Shown: positions 1 through 8,679, numbered from the stretch's first letter. The stretch: 41,037 nt of DNA from Candidatus Saccharimonadota bacterium (GCA_017404325.1 JAFRCO010000004.1:1-41037), one strand, 5' to 3'. Translations and numbers: made by a program. Notes: generated from the sequence alone by a model not told the origin.

Positions 1-1
1 G

Positions 2-1690
2 AGTGAAATTCATTCAGATTATTTTAGGTTACGAAACAAGTCTGGAAGATCCTTATATTTATATGGTTATCCAAGATCTCTTTATACAGGTTTGATATCG
101 CCTATTATTAATATTGATGAAGTAATTGATGTATCGATGTATGTTTATCCGGTTGAGTCGGCAGTAGTGATGAAAAACTTGAGAACAAAAGTGACCCAGC
201 TTGAAGCATCGATGAATCTTAATGCAGAAAAGGGGAAGGTACGTGATCCGGAACTTGAGGCAGCGATTAACGATGCTGAAGAGCTTCGAGACCAGTTGCA
301 GCTTGGTGCGGAAAAGTTCTTCCGATTCGGTCTTTATGTAACGATTTGGGCAGATTCTTTGGATGAAATGAAGTTTGTACAACAGAAAATTGAAACGATT
401 TTTGGTCAGCAAATGATTTTCTCGAAAGTGGCAAATTCACAGCAAGAACAAGGTATGAATTCGACAATGCCGCAATGTACGGACCAATTACAGATTCGCC
501 GAAATATGAATACCGGCGCGATTTCGACATCGTTCCCATTCACGTCGGCGGACTTAACTCAGGATAAAGGTATATTATATGGTATTAATATGCATAATAA
601 CGGGTTGGTGATCTTTGATCGATTCTCGCTTGAAAATGCAAATATGGTGGTGTTCGCGAAATCTGGTGCAGGTAAATCGTTTACAGTGAAACTAGAGGCG
701 CTTCGTTCGATGATGGTCGGGGCGGAAATTTTGATTATTGATCCTGAAAATGAGTACCAGAAACTTTGTGATGCGGTAGGCGGATCATATATTAGATTGT
801 CATTAAATTCAGATGTACGGATTAATCCGTTTGATTTGCCGAAGGTAATAGATTCGGAAGATGCGAATGATGCTTTGCGCGCGAATCTTGTAACTTTGCA
901 TGGTTTGTTTAGATTAATGTTAGGAGGAAATCAAGTTTCGCCTTCAGGGCAGGTTGTTCCGGCTTTGACAGCGAATGAAGAAGCGGACTTAGATCAAGCT
1001 CTCATCGATACGTATGCAAGAGCTGGGATTACGTCGGATCCTTTGACGCATCAGTCGACACCACCGACGATTGCAAATCTTTACGATACACTACTTCATA
1101 TGGAAGGATCAGGACCGCAGTTAGCACAGCGACTTCGAAAATATACGACTGGTACTTTTGCAGGTATTTTTTCACAACAATCAAATATCGATATTAATAA
1201 TCAAATGGTAGTGTTTAATATTCGTGATCTCGAGGATGAACTGCGTCCAGTGGCAATGTATATTGTGCTTTCACATATTTGGAATATTGTGCGTGCTGAA
1301 CAAAAGAAACGTCTATTAATTGTTGATGAGGCGTGGCAGTTAATGAAATATGAAGACTCTTCGAGTTTCTTATTCTCACTAGCGAAAAGAGCAAGGAAAT
1401 ATTATTTAGGCCTTACGACAATTACACAGGACGTGGAAGATTTTATGGGTTCGAAGATGGGCCGGGCGATTGTAGCAAACTCTTCGATGCAGCTATTATT
1501 AAAACAGTCAGCGTCGGCGGTGGATGTACTGTCAGATGTATTTAAGTTGACGGAAGAAGAAAAAAGGAGATTGTCTAATTTTCCAGTAGGACAGGGTTTG
1601 TTCTTTGCGGGGCAGAACCACGTACATATTCAGATTATTGCGTCAGAAACAGAAGAGGGATTAATCACGACGAACCCGGGCGGGAAGTAA
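2..1690 (+). CDS. VirB4/TraE-type conjugation ATPase, C-terminal part (5' truncated by window edge)
   Basis: The reading frame is open to the first base of the window, so the N-terminus is missing. The first visible residues contain YLYGYPRSLYTGLISPIIN, typical of the segment ahead of the motor domain in VirB4 proteins. Walker A (GAGKS, bases 664-678) and Walker B (LLIVDEAW, about 1311-1334) are intact, followed by the usual TQDVEDF sensor region. VirB4 is the cytoplasmic hexameric ATPase that powers type IV secretion or conjugation. It is followed by a secreted wall hydrolase and a PEGA protein, as expected for a Gram-positive-style secretion locus. A TTG at 92 is only an artificial start. 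Family certain; exact secretion role inferred. Confidence 0.92.
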   Translation, partial: SEIHSDYFRLRNKSGRSLYLYGYPRSLYTGLISPIINIDEVIDVSMYVYPVESAVVMKNLRTKVTQLEASMNLNAEKGKVRDPELEAAINDAEELRDQLQLGAEKFFRFGLYVTIWADSLDEMKFVQQKIETIFGQQMIFSKVANSQQEQGMNSTMPQCTDQLQIRRNMNTGAISTSFPFTSADLTQDKGILYGINMHNNGLVIFDRFSLENANMVVFAKSGAGKSFTVKLEALRSMMVGAEILIIDPENEYQKLCDAVGGSYIRLSLNSDVRINPFDLPKVIDSEDANDALRANLVTLHGLFRLMLGGNQVSPSGQVVPALTANEEADLDQALIDTYARAGITSDPLTHQSTPPTIANLYDTLLHMEGSGPQLAQRLRKYTTGTFAGIFSQQSNIDINNQMVVFNIRDLEDELRPVAMYIVLSHIWNIVRAEQKKRLLIVDEAWQLMKYEDSSSFLFSLAKRARKYYLGLTTITQDVEDFMGSKMGRAIVANSSMQLLLKQSASAVDVLSDVFKLTEEEKRRLSNFPVGQGLFFAGQNHVHIQIIASETEEGLITTNPGGK

Positions 1691-1693
1691 ATG

Positions 1694-1702
1694 TGGTATA
1701 AT
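1694..1702 (+). promoter_or_regulatory. Extended -10 promoter (TGGTATAAT) of the wall hydrolase gene
   Basis: TATAAT at 1697-1702 ends six bases before the ATG at 1709 and just after the virB4 stop, so the transcript should be leaderless. It supports the 1709 start over the in-frame ATG at 1691, which lies upstream of the promoter. Confidence 0.75.
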
Positions 1703-1708
1703 TTAGAC

Positions 1709-3571
1709 ATGAGAGGATTTTTGAGAAAAGTCTCGTGTGTTGTTCTTGCGATTATTTTTGCTGGATTGTCGCCGGTTTCTACGTTTGCATTGTCTAGTTC
1801 GCAGCTAAATATGTTTTCGCAGAATAATATTTTGTTTTACAATCCGGACGACGGATGTAAAGTTACGCCGAATGATATTTATAAAGGTGCTCAATATAGT
1901 TTAACTGATGAGGAAATAGCTGGGTTCGCGCGTGCAGCGGATAATGAAAATAATTGTAATTTGAATGCCATAAAAAGTGAACTTTCTATTATGGCAAATC
2001 TATTTGAAGCGAATGGCTCTGATTCTTCTAGTATAGTAGATTATGTTAAAAATGGTGGTTGGTTTTCTGATGGGACAGTAGCAGCATTTAATGATACTTC
2101 GAAGGAGCCAAAAGAAGAATATATACAAGCGGTAAAAGATGTATTAGTGAATGGTAATCGTGTGATACCGCCAGAAATTGATGAGCATGATTGTATTGGC
2201 GATATTGAGTGGCTAGAAGTAAATGGAGAAAAACATTATGCTACTAACCCGGGTAATTGTAAGGGGACGGGATTAAGCGACAAGAGTTTATATGTATCTG
2301 GACAAACAAAGATACATAATAAATACGGTGCAGAATATACCTTTTATCAATGGGCGGGTGGAAAGGATTCGAATTGTGGTGATCCTTTTGGCTATTCCGA
2401 CAAAGCTCCATCTGAGTCTTATTCGACGGTAGCTGGTTCTAATACAAATTATGCTGGTGCTCAGGTTTGGTCTGAGGCCGAATTACAAAAAATTGAAGAA
2501 AATAGGCCGTTTTATGAAGAAGCAGCAAACCAATACGGTTTCCCTTGGCAAATTTTAGCAGTTCTACATAGTCATGAGACTAGTCTTCGACGTTACAATC
2601 CAGATAATGGACAGGGCGTGTATCAGTTGTATTCTTATACTGGTGGCGGGTCGAACTCAAATAGGTTTACGCCGGCTTCGAGTATTTCGGAAGAAGAATT
2701 TAGACGACAGACATTGATTGCAGCAAAAGAAGTTAGCGAGATGGTGAGTGATTTGAACACTCCAGGTGGAATAAAAAGACTATTCTTCCAGTATAACGGA
2801 ACGGCAGATGTATATATACAAAAGGCCATAAATATGGGCTTTTCTAGGGAGGATGCAGAAAACGGCGAAGGGTCTATGTATGTAATGAATCGCTATGACG
2901 CGAGACGTGACCCGACTAGCTCTAGTATGGATTCATTATGGCCTGGCCGATTTGTCGCTGATGGGGTTTACGATAGCAGTGCGACATCAAATGGATTTGG
3001 GGCTTATGTCCAATATGAGGCTTTAGCTGGAAGTTCATATTGTTCGGCGGCGGGCGGGCCGATTGCACAAGTAGCGGTTACTTTGTCTTGGCCGGATCAT
3101 CGTGTTCATAGTAAAAATGATCCGAAACCGGAATATGTTACGGCGATGAAGGAAGTTGATGCATATAGATCTGGTTGTGAAAAACCTACTTATTGTGCTC
3201 CAATCGGAGCAAGCTGTGACCAGTTTGTCGGTACGGTCATGAGATATTCTAAAGCAGATCCGGAGTTTCCGATTTTTGGTCCAGCGACGCAAGAAAAGCA
3301 TATGTTAGATCATCCAGAAATGTATATGAAGGTTGAGGCAAATAACGATGTAAATAATTTGCAACCTGGTGATATTTTAGTAACAACCCATAATGGTTGT
3401 CATATCCTTCTTTATGTTGGGGAATTAGAAGGGGATGGGCAGCATTATCAGGCTTCAGCTTCCTTTGATGATCGCACAGGAGAGCATTATGCGACAGCGA
3501 CATCACTTTTCTTCCATGATGATTATAATGGAGGAAGAAACTATACTGCTTATAGGAGGATTAATCAGTAA
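1709..3571 (+). CDS. Secreted two-domain peptidoglycan hydrolase (lysozyme-like plus NlpC/P60- or CHAP-like)
   Basis: The protein has 620 residues from the ATG at 1709, which gives a clean signal peptide (MRGFLRKVSCVVLAIIFAG, then a cut near TFA). The middle domain (about 270-440) has a lysozyme/transglycosylase-like pattern with putative catalytic Glu290 in HSHETSLRRYNP, then GQGVYQL. The C-terminal domain (about 470-615) looks like a cysteine peptidase: Cys503 in SCDQFVG, LQPGDILV, and His565 in CHILLYVG. This order resembles CwlT/VirB1-type hydrolases that open the wall for type IV secretion in Gram-positive bacteria. It follows virB4 and overlaps the next gene by one base (TAATG). The N-terminal 250 residues are cysteine-containing and unassigned. 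Enzyme class is strong; substrate is inference. Confidence 0.8.
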   Translation: MRGFLRKVSCVVLAIIFAGLSPVSTFALSSSQLNMFSQNNILFYNPDDGCKVTPNDIYKGAQYSLTDEEIAGFARAADNENNCNLNAIKSELSIMANLFEANGSDSSSIVDYVKNGGWFSDGTVAAFNDTSKEPKEEYIQAVKDVLVNGNRVIPPEIDEHDCIGDIEWLEVNGEKHYATNPGNCKGTGLSDKSLYVSGQTKIHNKYGAEYTFYQWAGGKDSNCGDPFGYSDKAPSESYSTVAGSNTNYAGAQVWSEAELQKIEENRPFYEEAANQYGFPWQILAVLHSHETSLRRYNPDNGQGVYQLYSYTGGGSNSNRFTPASSISEEEFRRQTLIAAKEVSEMVSDLNTPGGIKRLFFQYNGTADVYIQKAINMGFSREDAENGEGSMYVMNRYDARRDPTSSSMDSLWPGRFVADGVYDSSATSNGFGAYVQYEALAGSSYCSAAGGPIAQVAVTLSWPDHRVHSKNDPKPEYVTAMKEVDAYRSGCEKPTYCAPIGASCDQFVGTVMRYSKADPEFPIFGPATQEKHMLDHPEMYMKVEANNDVNNLQPGDILVTTHNGCHILLYVGELEGDGQHYQASASFDDRTGEHYATATSLFFHDDYNGGRNYTAYRRINQ

Positions 3572-4242
3572 TGCAAGATTTTATATATAATCATAAGAAA
3601 AAAATAGTCGTAGTCGGAATATTATTATTGGTTTTGATAATTGGGATAAGCGTCTTTTTCTTAGTGAAGAACAGAATTTATTCAGCTACTCTAAATATTA
3701 GAGTAACTCCAATAAGCGCAGAGGTTAAGATTGGCGATAAAAACTATGATACACTTGGTACATATAAAGTTAAGCCTGGCAGTTATGATGTAGAAGTCAG
3801 TGCAGAAGGTTTTATCACAAAAACTGACACTATTGAGATTGCCGAAGATGAAACAATAAGTTTTCAAGTATATTTGCTGCCGACAGAAGAGAATGCTAAT
3901 TGGTATGATGAACATCCGGATGATGCACTAATTTTGGGTGAAATCAAATATAGTTTAACGCTAGAGGCGCTCCAGAAATTACAAGAAGAAAATCCAATAT
4001 TAAGTGAATTACCGATGAATATTGATTATTTTACAAATAATGGAGCAAAGCGTGTAAGATACAGTATTAGCTACGAAATAGAAGAAGGTGCTACAAAGTT
4101 TTCGATTACGATTACCGATTACTCTGGCGGGAATTATGATGATGCGATGTTGAGGCTAGAAAAACGGGGTGTGAAAAAAGGTCAATACGAGATTAAATAT
4201 ATTGATAAAAGTGAAGACTCGGAATGGGGGCACGCGTATTAA
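3571..4242 (+). CDS. Membrane-anchored PEGA-domain protein
   Basis: The protein has 223 residues, with a short basic cytoplasmic start, one transmembrane helix (about 10-32) and an extracellular PEGA-type beta domain at about 40-110 (TPISAEVKIGDKNYDTLGTY, then a VKPGSYDVEVSAEGF repeat end). The rest (about 115-223) is acidic and unassigned. An AGGAGG Shine-Dalgarno sequence at 3554-3559 and the one-base overlap with the hydrolase stop show translational coupling. PEGA domains are small surface or wall-associated beta modules. Position suggests an envelope component of the secretion locus; no enzymatic motif is seen. Confidence 0.75.
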   Translation: MQDFIYNHKKKIVVVGILLLVLIIGISVFFLVKNRIYSATLNIRVTPISAEVKIGDKNYDTLGTYKVKPGSYDVEVSAEGFITKTDTIEIAEDETISFQVYLLPTEENANWYDEHPDDALILGEIKYSLTLEALQKLQEENPILSELPMNIDYFTNNGAKRVRYSISYEIEEGATKFSITITDYSGGNYDDAMLRLEKRGVKKGQYEIKYIDKSEDSEWGHAY

Positions 4243-4243
4243 T

Positions 4244-4270
4244 TTAGCGCTCTTGCGTTTAGAGTGCTAG
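4244..4270 (+). promoter_or_regulatory. CIRCE operator (HrcA site) upstream of dnaJ
   Basis: TTAGCGCTC, nine bases, then GAGTGCTAG: one mismatch in each half-site to the CIRCE consensus TTAGCACTC-N9-GAGTGCTAA, with exact spacing. It lies across the expected -35/spacer region of the dnaJ promoter, so HrcA binding should block RNA polymerase. No hrcA gene is in the window. Confidence 0.9.
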
Positions 4271-4275
4271 TGGGG

Positions 4276-4281
4276 TATAAT
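4276..4281 (+). promoter_or_regulatory. -10 box of dnaJ, leaderless configuration
   Basis: TATAAT ends seven bases before the dnaJ ATG at 4289, directly downstream of the CIRCE element. There is no room for a Shine-Dalgarno leader. Confidence 0.7.
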
Positions 4282-4288
4282 ATTTTTT

Positions 4289-5197
4289 ATGGCAAAACGT
4301 GATTATTATGAAGTTTTAGGCGTTTCTAAAGACGCATCCGATGATGAAATTAAGAAGGCTTATAGGAAGCTCGCGATTAAATATCATCCGGATAAAAATC
4401 CGGGCGATAAGGAAGCTGAAGCGAAATTTAAGGAAGTTAATGAAGCGCATGATGTTTTATCGGATAAACAAAAACGTGCGCGTTACGATCAGTTCGGACA
4501 TGCAGGAGTTGGCGGAGCTTCTGGGAATCCGTTTGCAGGCGGGAATCCATTTGGACAGGGCGGTAACTTTAACTTTAATGGTCAGACATTTAACTTTGAT
4601 TTTGGTGGAGCTGGCGGATTTGAAGATATTTTAGGAAGCTTATTTGGATTTGGTGGAGCGAGAAGGCCGCGACGTGGAGCGGATTATCAGACTTCAGTTA
4701 CTTTAACGTTTGAAGAAGCGATTTTCGGGACGACGAAGGAAGTTTCGGCGAATGGTGAGAATATAAAAGTGAAAATTCCGGCGGGAATTGATGACGGAAT
4801 GTCTATAAGGCTTCGTGGTAAAGGCGGGGAAGCGCCGGAAGGCGGAACAGAAAAAGGTGATCTTTATGTAAAGATCCGAGTTAAACCACATAAGAACCTA
4901 ACTCGTGAAGGCGCAATTATTCTTTCAGAAGAAACAATTAGTATGGTGGATGCGGCGCTAGGTTGCGAGATTGATGTTGAGACGGTCGATGGACCTATAC
5001 GCATGAAAGTGCCGGCAGGAACGCAATCGGGAACGCCATTTAAGTTGTCTGGGCATGGAGTTCCATTTAGAGCGGATGGAGATAGAGGGCCACATATTGT
5101 AACAATTATTGTTGAAACGCCGAAGAATTTATCAAAGAAGCAAAAAGAATTATTAGAAGAATTTAGAAATAGTAAAAAACGCGGATTTTGGGGTTAA
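4289..5197 (+). CDS. dnaJ: DnaJ-family co-chaperone without zinc finger (type II)
   Basis: The protein has 302 residues, shorter than canonical DnaJ (about 370-380). It has a J domain (about 1-70, with HPD in KYHPDKNPG), a Gly/Phe-rich linker (about 74-125) and two C-terminal substrate-binding domains ending before a short basic tail. The four CxxCxGxG zinc-finger repeats are absent; the beta domain starts directly after the linker, so this is a CbpA/type II layout. It recruits DnaK and stimulates its ATPase. A CIRCE operator controls it, as for dnaK 26 kb away. CbpA is a possible alternative name, but the heat-shock operator favours the DnaJ role. Confidence 0.9.
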   Translation: MAKRDYYEVLGVSKDASDDEIKKAYRKLAIKYHPDKNPGDKEAEAKFKEVNEAHDVLSDKQKRARYDQFGHAGVGGASGNPFAGGNPFGQGGNFNFNGQTFNFDFGGAGGFEDILGSLFGFGGARRPRRGADYQTSVTLTFEEAIFGTTKEVSANGENIKVKIPAGIDDGMSIRLRGKGGEAPEGGTEKGDLYVKIRVKPHKNLTREGAIILSEETISMVDAALGCEIDVETVDGPIRMKVPAGTQSGTPFKLSGHGVPFRADGDRGPHIVTIIVETPKNLSKKQKELLEEFRNSKKRGFWG

Positions 5198-5220
5198 AGC
5201 TGTTTAGAATTCCCTTATGC

Positions 5221-5249
5221 TTGCTTTTTGACCTCTTTTAATCTACACT
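5221..5249 (+). promoter_or_regulatory. Possible promoter upstream of the small repeat protein
   Basis: TTGCTT (5221-5226), 17 bases, then TACACT (5244-5249). The spacing is ideal but both boxes are imperfect, so this is tentative. Confidence 0.3.
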
Positions 5250-5278
5250 GGAATTGAGAGAAATAATAAGTTTAATGA

Positions 5279-5524
5279 GTGGAGGATAAAATTCCAGTGG
5301 GGTACTTGGAAGATATGTTGGTTAGGAACGGAGTCATTTATCGTTCACCGGATGGTTCTAGTTCTTACATAGAGGGGAGTTTGGTGTCAAATTCTTTGGT
5401 GGTGAGAAATTCGTCAGGATGGGTAACGCATCGAATAGAACGCGCGTCGAATGGAGTAGATTTGGTGGTTAGAAATACGTCTACTGGTTTAGTTGAAATG
5501 CGGATTTCGGCTTCAATTTTTTAG
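5279..5524 (+). CDS. Small hypothetical protein with an internal beta-type repeat
   Basis: The protein has up to 81 residues and no recognised family. Two similar segments, LVVRNSSGWVTHRI and LVVRNTSTGLVEMRI, follow each other, suggesting a small beta-rich domain built by duplication. There is no signal peptide or membrane segment. The start is uncertain: the GTG at 5279 lacks a clear ribosome site; the ATG at 5315 (residue 13) is an alternative. It lies alone between dnaJ and the rny promoter. The duplicated pattern argues that it is a real gene. Confidence 0.5.
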   Translation: MEDKIPVGYLEDMLVRNGVIYRSPDGSSSYIEGSLVSNSLVVRNSSGWVTHRIERASNGVDLVVRNTSTGLVEMRISASIF

Positions 5525-5531
5525 GTTTTTG

Positions 5532-5540
5532 TGGTATAAT
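5532..5540 (+). promoter_or_regulatory. Extended -10 promoter (TGGTATAAT) of rny
   Basis: TATAAT at 5535-5540, about 85 bases upstream of the rny ATG at 5625. Unlike most promoters here it leaves a leader of about 75 bases that carries a Shine-Dalgarno sequence. Confidence 0.65.
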
Positions 5541-5624
5541 AAGAGTGGAAATTTATTAATTTGATTTTATTTGTTAAATCGTCGGTATAAGGAAAATACT
5601 GACAAAACAATTAGAAAGGGCAAT

Positions 5625-7142
5625 ATGGAAATAATAATCCCGATTATTGCCGCCGTAGTGGGTGTATGCGCTGGGGCTGGTGGTATTTTTGCGTACAACA
5701 AAAAGAAAGAAAATGGCGGTAAAGATAAGGCGGATGATCTAGTAAGAAAGGCAAAACGCGAAGCTTCGGATATAGTTCTAAACGCAAAAAAAGAAGCAGC
5801 GGAAATTACCGAAAAGAATCAAGCGGAAGAGAATGAACGTAGAAAAGAGTGGAAGAAAACTGAGAATCGTTTAGCAGAACGCGAAACGACTTTAGATTCG
5901 AAGTTGGATCAACTCGAAAAGAAATCAGAAAAATTAAATCGCGAAGAAAAAGAAATCGAAGAATTAAAAAATGAGATTCGAGATATTCGTGTGCGTCAAC
6001 ATGAAAAACTTGAGAAAATCGCAGGTCTTTCAAAAGCGGATGCGCGTGATAAGTTAATGAAGATGACCGAAAACGATATAAAACAAGATTTAGTCGGTTT
6101 AATTACAAAAGAACAAAAAGAAATTAAACACGATATTGATGAGGCAGCGCAGGCAATGCTTCTTACGGCAATGGAAAGAATGTCGTCAGAAGTAACGGCA
6201 GATCGTACAATTACGGCATTGAAACTTCCGGATGATGATATGAAAGGACGAATTATCGGTAAGGAAGGACGAAATATTCAAGCTTTGCAACGTGCAACTG
6301 GTGTTGACATTATGGTTGATGACACGCCGGGCATGGTAGTTTTGTCATCGTTTGATCCAATTCGCCGACAAGTTGCGAGATATGCTTTAGAGCGTTTGAT
6401 GAAAGATGGACGCATCAATCCAGCTTCGATTGAAGAATCGGTTGAAAAAGCGGAAAAGGAAATTGAAAAGGAAGTCGTTAGAGCTGGTGAAGACGCGGCG
6501 AGGGAAGTCGGCGTAGTTGGAATTCCTCGCGAGATTTTACACTTACTCGGTGAATTAAAGTTTAGAACTTCGTATGGTCAAAACGTATTATTACATTCAA
6601 TCGAAATGGCACATGTCGCGGGAATGATTGCGGAAGAAATTGGCGCAGATAAAAGAGTCGCGAAAACCGCAGCATTACTACACGATATGGGTAAAGCAGT
6701 GACGCACAAAATCGAAGGAAAGCATGCAGATATTGGTGCGGAGCTCGCAAAAAAATATGGTATGCCGGACAATGTTGTGCATGCGATTGCAGCGCACCAT
6801 GATGACATCGAACCGACAACGCCGGAAGCAATTATCGTAAAGATTTGTGATGCGATGAGTGCAGCACGACCGGGCGCGAGAAATATTTCGGCAGAGAACT
6901 TTGCAGAAAGAATGAAGGATCTTGAAAACATTGCGACTTCATTCCCGGGTATTGATAAGGCCTATGCGATTTCAGCAGGTCGTGAGATTCGAGTAATTGT
7001 TGAACCAAAACAAATTGATGATTTGTCGGCTCTTAAGTTAGCACGAGATATTGCGAATAAGATTGAAGCGACGATGAGTTATCCGGGCGTGATTAAAGTG
7101 AATGTGATTCGCGAAACGCGCGCGGTTGAATATGCGAAATAA
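5625..7142 (+). CDS. rny: Ribonuclease Y
   Basis: The protein has 505 residues from the ATG at 5625, chosen over the in-frame TTG at 5571 because AGAAAGGG precedes it and the family's membrane anchor (MEIIIPIIAAVVGVCAG) then begins the protein. A long charged coiled coil follows (about 30-190), then a KH domain with GRIIGKEGRNIQ (about 210-270) and an HD domain with the metal-binding LLHDMGK (about 350-365) and AHH (about 400). RNase Y is a membrane-bound endonuclease that starts mRNA decay in bacteria lacking RNase E. Its end overlaps the next small gene by 11 bases. Confidence 0.96.
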   Translation: MEIIIPIIAAVVGVCAGAGGIFAYNKKKENGGKDKADDLVRKAKREASDIVLNAKKEAAEITEKNQAEENERRKEWKKTENRLAERETTLDSKLDQLEKKSEKLNREEKEIEELKNEIRDIRVRQHEKLEKIAGLSKADARDKLMKMTENDIKQDLVGLITKEQKEIKHDIDEAAQAMLLTAMERMSSEVTADRTITALKLPDDDMKGRIIGKEGRNIQALQRATGVDIMVDDTPGMVVLSSFDPIRRQVARYALERLMKDGRINPASIEESVEKAEKEIEKEVVRAGEDAAREVGVVGIPREILHLLGELKFRTSYGQNVLLHSIEMAHVAGMIAEEIGADKRVAKTAALLHDMGKAVTHKIEGKHADIGAELAKKYGMPDNVVHAIAAHHDDIEPTTPEAIIVKICDAMSAARPGARNISAENFAERMKDLENIATSFPGIDKAYAISAGREIRVIVEPKQIDDLSALKLARDIANKIEATMSYPGVIKVNVIRETRAVEYAK

Positions 7143-7329
7143 GTTCCAGGAATACGAACCGGAAAAGTGTTGGGTCGGAGAGACGCAAAAGATTTCTTAT
7201 GCGACACGTGAAGAGGCGGAGATGGCGGCGAAGGTTGCGGAATATGATCATAAAATTTCGGGGCTTTCGGTTTATAAATGTGAGTATGGTGATCATTGGC
7301 ATTTAACTAAAGAAAAGAAAGCGTCTTGA
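7132..7329 (+). CDS. Small hypothetical protein with a Cys/His-rich C-terminus
   Basis: The protein has 65 residues from the ATG at 7132, inside the last codons of rny in another reading frame (11-base overlap); a TTG two codons earlier is less likely. It ends with YKCEYGDHWHLTKEKK, resembling short zinc-binding-like 'C..C..WHLT' tails, but only one of the paired cysteines is present there (the other Cys is near residue 13), so metal binding is uncertain. Function unknown. The overlap and the eight-base gap to mntP suggest cotranscription with rny and mntP. Confidence 0.6.
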   Translation: MRNKFQEYEPEKCWVGETQKISYATREEAEMAAKVAEYDHKISGLSVYKCEYGDHWHLTKEKKAS

Positions 7330-7336
7330 AGATTCA

Positions 7337-7897
7337 ATGGACTATTTTGAAATAATTGGAATTGGGCTTGGATTAGCGATGGATTCATTTGCGATTTCTA
7401 TTTGCAAAGGTCTTGTGATGAAGAAATTGAATTGGAAGAATGTGATGATAATCGCGGCCTTTTTTGGAGTGTTTCATGTTGGAATGTTAATCATCGGATA
7501 TTTTTTAGGAACAGCATTTAGTAGTTTTGTGGAAAGTGTTGATCATTGGATTGCCTTTGTACTGCTTCTAATAATTGGTGGGAAAATGATTATTGAATCG
7601 TTTGAGAAGAAATTAAAAAAGAAGGATGATAGAGTTGGTTTTAAGTCGATGATTGGAGTGGCACTGGCGACGAGTATTGATGCTTTAGCAGTTGGTATAA
7701 CATTTGCATTTTTTGAAACAAATATTTTTGTATTGTCTATGATTATAGGACTAATAATATTTATACTGGCAATAGTTGGAGTAGTAATTGGGAAGAAATT
7801 CGGCGGAAAGTTAGGGAATAAGGCCGAGCTAATAGGCGGGGTGATTTTAATACTGATTGGAGTAAAGATTCTGTTGGAGCATTTGGGGGTGATATAA
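7337..7897 (+). CDS. mntP: Manganese efflux pump MntP
   Basis: The protein has 186 residues with six predicted membrane helices in two homologous halves. Each half has the family motif with its essential acidic residue: LGLAMDSFAISICKG near residue 13 and ATSIDALAVG near residue 115. MntP exports Mn2+ from the cytoplasm. Length matches the family. No yybP-ykoY manganese riboswitch is seen upstream; the gene follows the rny-linked small gene by seven bases. The last codons (GTG ATA TAA) form the promoter of the next gene. Confidence 0.93.
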   Translation: MDYFEIIGIGLGLAMDSFAISICKGLVMKKLNWKNVMIIAAFFGVFHVGMLIIGYFLGTAFSSFVESVDHWIAFVLLLIIGGKMIIESFEKKLKKKDDRVGFKSMIGVALATSIDALAVGITFAFFETNIFVLSMIIGLIIFILAIVGVVIGKKFGGKLGNKAELIGGVILILIGVKILLEHLGVI

Positions 7898-7898
7898 T
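7890..7898 (+). promoter_or_regulatory. Extended -10 (TGATATAAT) inside the mntP stop region
   Basis: TATAAT at 7893-7898 contains the mntP stop codon (7895-7897) and ends six bases before the next ATG at 7905, so one short stretch is both gene end and leaderless promoter. Confidence 0.7.
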
Positions 7899-7904
7899 TA
7901 GCTT

Positions 7905-8525
7905 ATGATAAAGAATAAGCGTTCGAAAAAGGAAGTCAAACTAGAACTTTGGCAGAAGGTCGGAATTACATTTTTAGTAGTTGTGTTTAGTGGTTTTTTC
8001 GGGTGGGTGTATGAATTTATTTTTTATTTTTTTGATGGCGGGATGAAAGAATGGTATATGCAGGGAGGGAATTTGTTACCATGGATTAATATCTATGCGA
8101 TCGGGGCAGTTTTAATTATTGGAGCAACATATAAAATCAGAAAATATCCGTGGGCAGTCTTTTTAGCTTCAATCGTGATATCGGGAATAACTGAGTTTTT
8201 AGGCGGTTGGCTGGTTTATGCGATTGGAAACGGGATGAGATATTGGGATTATAATGTTGAGATTTTGAACTTTGGGAATATTGGAGGGTTTATTTGTCTT
8301 AGGAGTGTATTGTTCTTCGGAATTTCGGCAATGTTCTTAGTATATGTAATGATGCCACTTTTTACACGATTGGCACAGAAGATGAGCAAGCGAGCATTTC
8401 TTACTTTAGCAATTACATTATTCACGCTTGTAGTATTGGACGAAGTAGTAAACTTGACTTTAAAAAACATGAATTTGCCGACAGCAGTAGATTTTTATAA
8501 ATCACTCGGTTTTAAGTATAAATAG
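7905..8525 (+). CDS. CmpB/DUF1113-family multispanning membrane protein
   Basis: The protein has 206 residues with five or six predicted membrane helices. It matches the 'putative ABC-transporter type IV' family (PF06541-like): GFFGWVYEFIFYFF, then a glycine/proline stretch with LLPWINIYAIGAV, and TEFLGGWL further on. Members are widespread, lack an ATPase domain and have no proven function. An extended -10 box overlapping the mntP stop gives it its own leaderless transcript. It is followed by the tRNA-Lys promoter. Family call is good; the transporter label in databases is not evidence of function. Confidence 0.7.
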   Translation: MIKNKRSKKEVKLELWQKVGITFLVVVFSGFFGWVYEFIFYFFDGGMKEWYMQGGNLLPWINIYAIGAVLIIGATYKIRKYPWAVFLASIVISGITEFLGGWLVYAIGNGMRYWDYNVEILNFGNIGGFICLRSVLFFGISAMFLVYVMMPLFTRLAQKMSKRAFLTLAITLFTLVVLDEVVNLTLKNMNLPTAVDFYKSLGFKYK

Positions 8526-8555
8526 ATTCTTTGTCTTTTCAAAGAGGATTATTTG

Positions 8556-8564
8556 TGGTATAAT
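8556..8564 (+). promoter_or_regulatory. Extended -10 promoter (TGGTATAAT) of tRNA-Lys
   Basis: TATAAT at 8559-8564, about 27 bases before the mature tRNA 5' end. Confidence 0.65.
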
Positions 8565-8591
8565 TATAGGAGTTCTTTTTGAACGGTGAGC

Positions 8592-8668
8592 GGGCCGGTA
8601 GCTCAGCTGGTTAGAGCACGAGCCTCTTAAGCTTGGTGTCGAGGGTTCGAGTCCCTCCCGGCTCACCA
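8592..8668 (+). tRNA. tRNA-Lys (anticodon CTT)
   Basis: All four arms fold over 77 bases with CCA encoded. The acceptor GGGCCGG pairs with CCGGCTC (one G-U at position 2), the D stem is GCTC/GAGC, the anticodon stem CGAGC/GCTTG encloses loop CTCTTAA (anticodon CTT), and the T stem is GAGGG/CCCTC. Confidence 0.95.
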
Positions 8669-8679
8669 AATAAAGATAC

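Noticed and set aside
59-539. Minus-strand ORFs opposite virB4
   Set aside because: They have no recognisable domains or start signals and lie against a conserved ATPase frame.
8522-8545. Terminator after the CmpB-like gene
   Set aside because: The TCTTTG/CAAAGA hairpin is weak and is followed by a purine-rich stretch rather than a T run.
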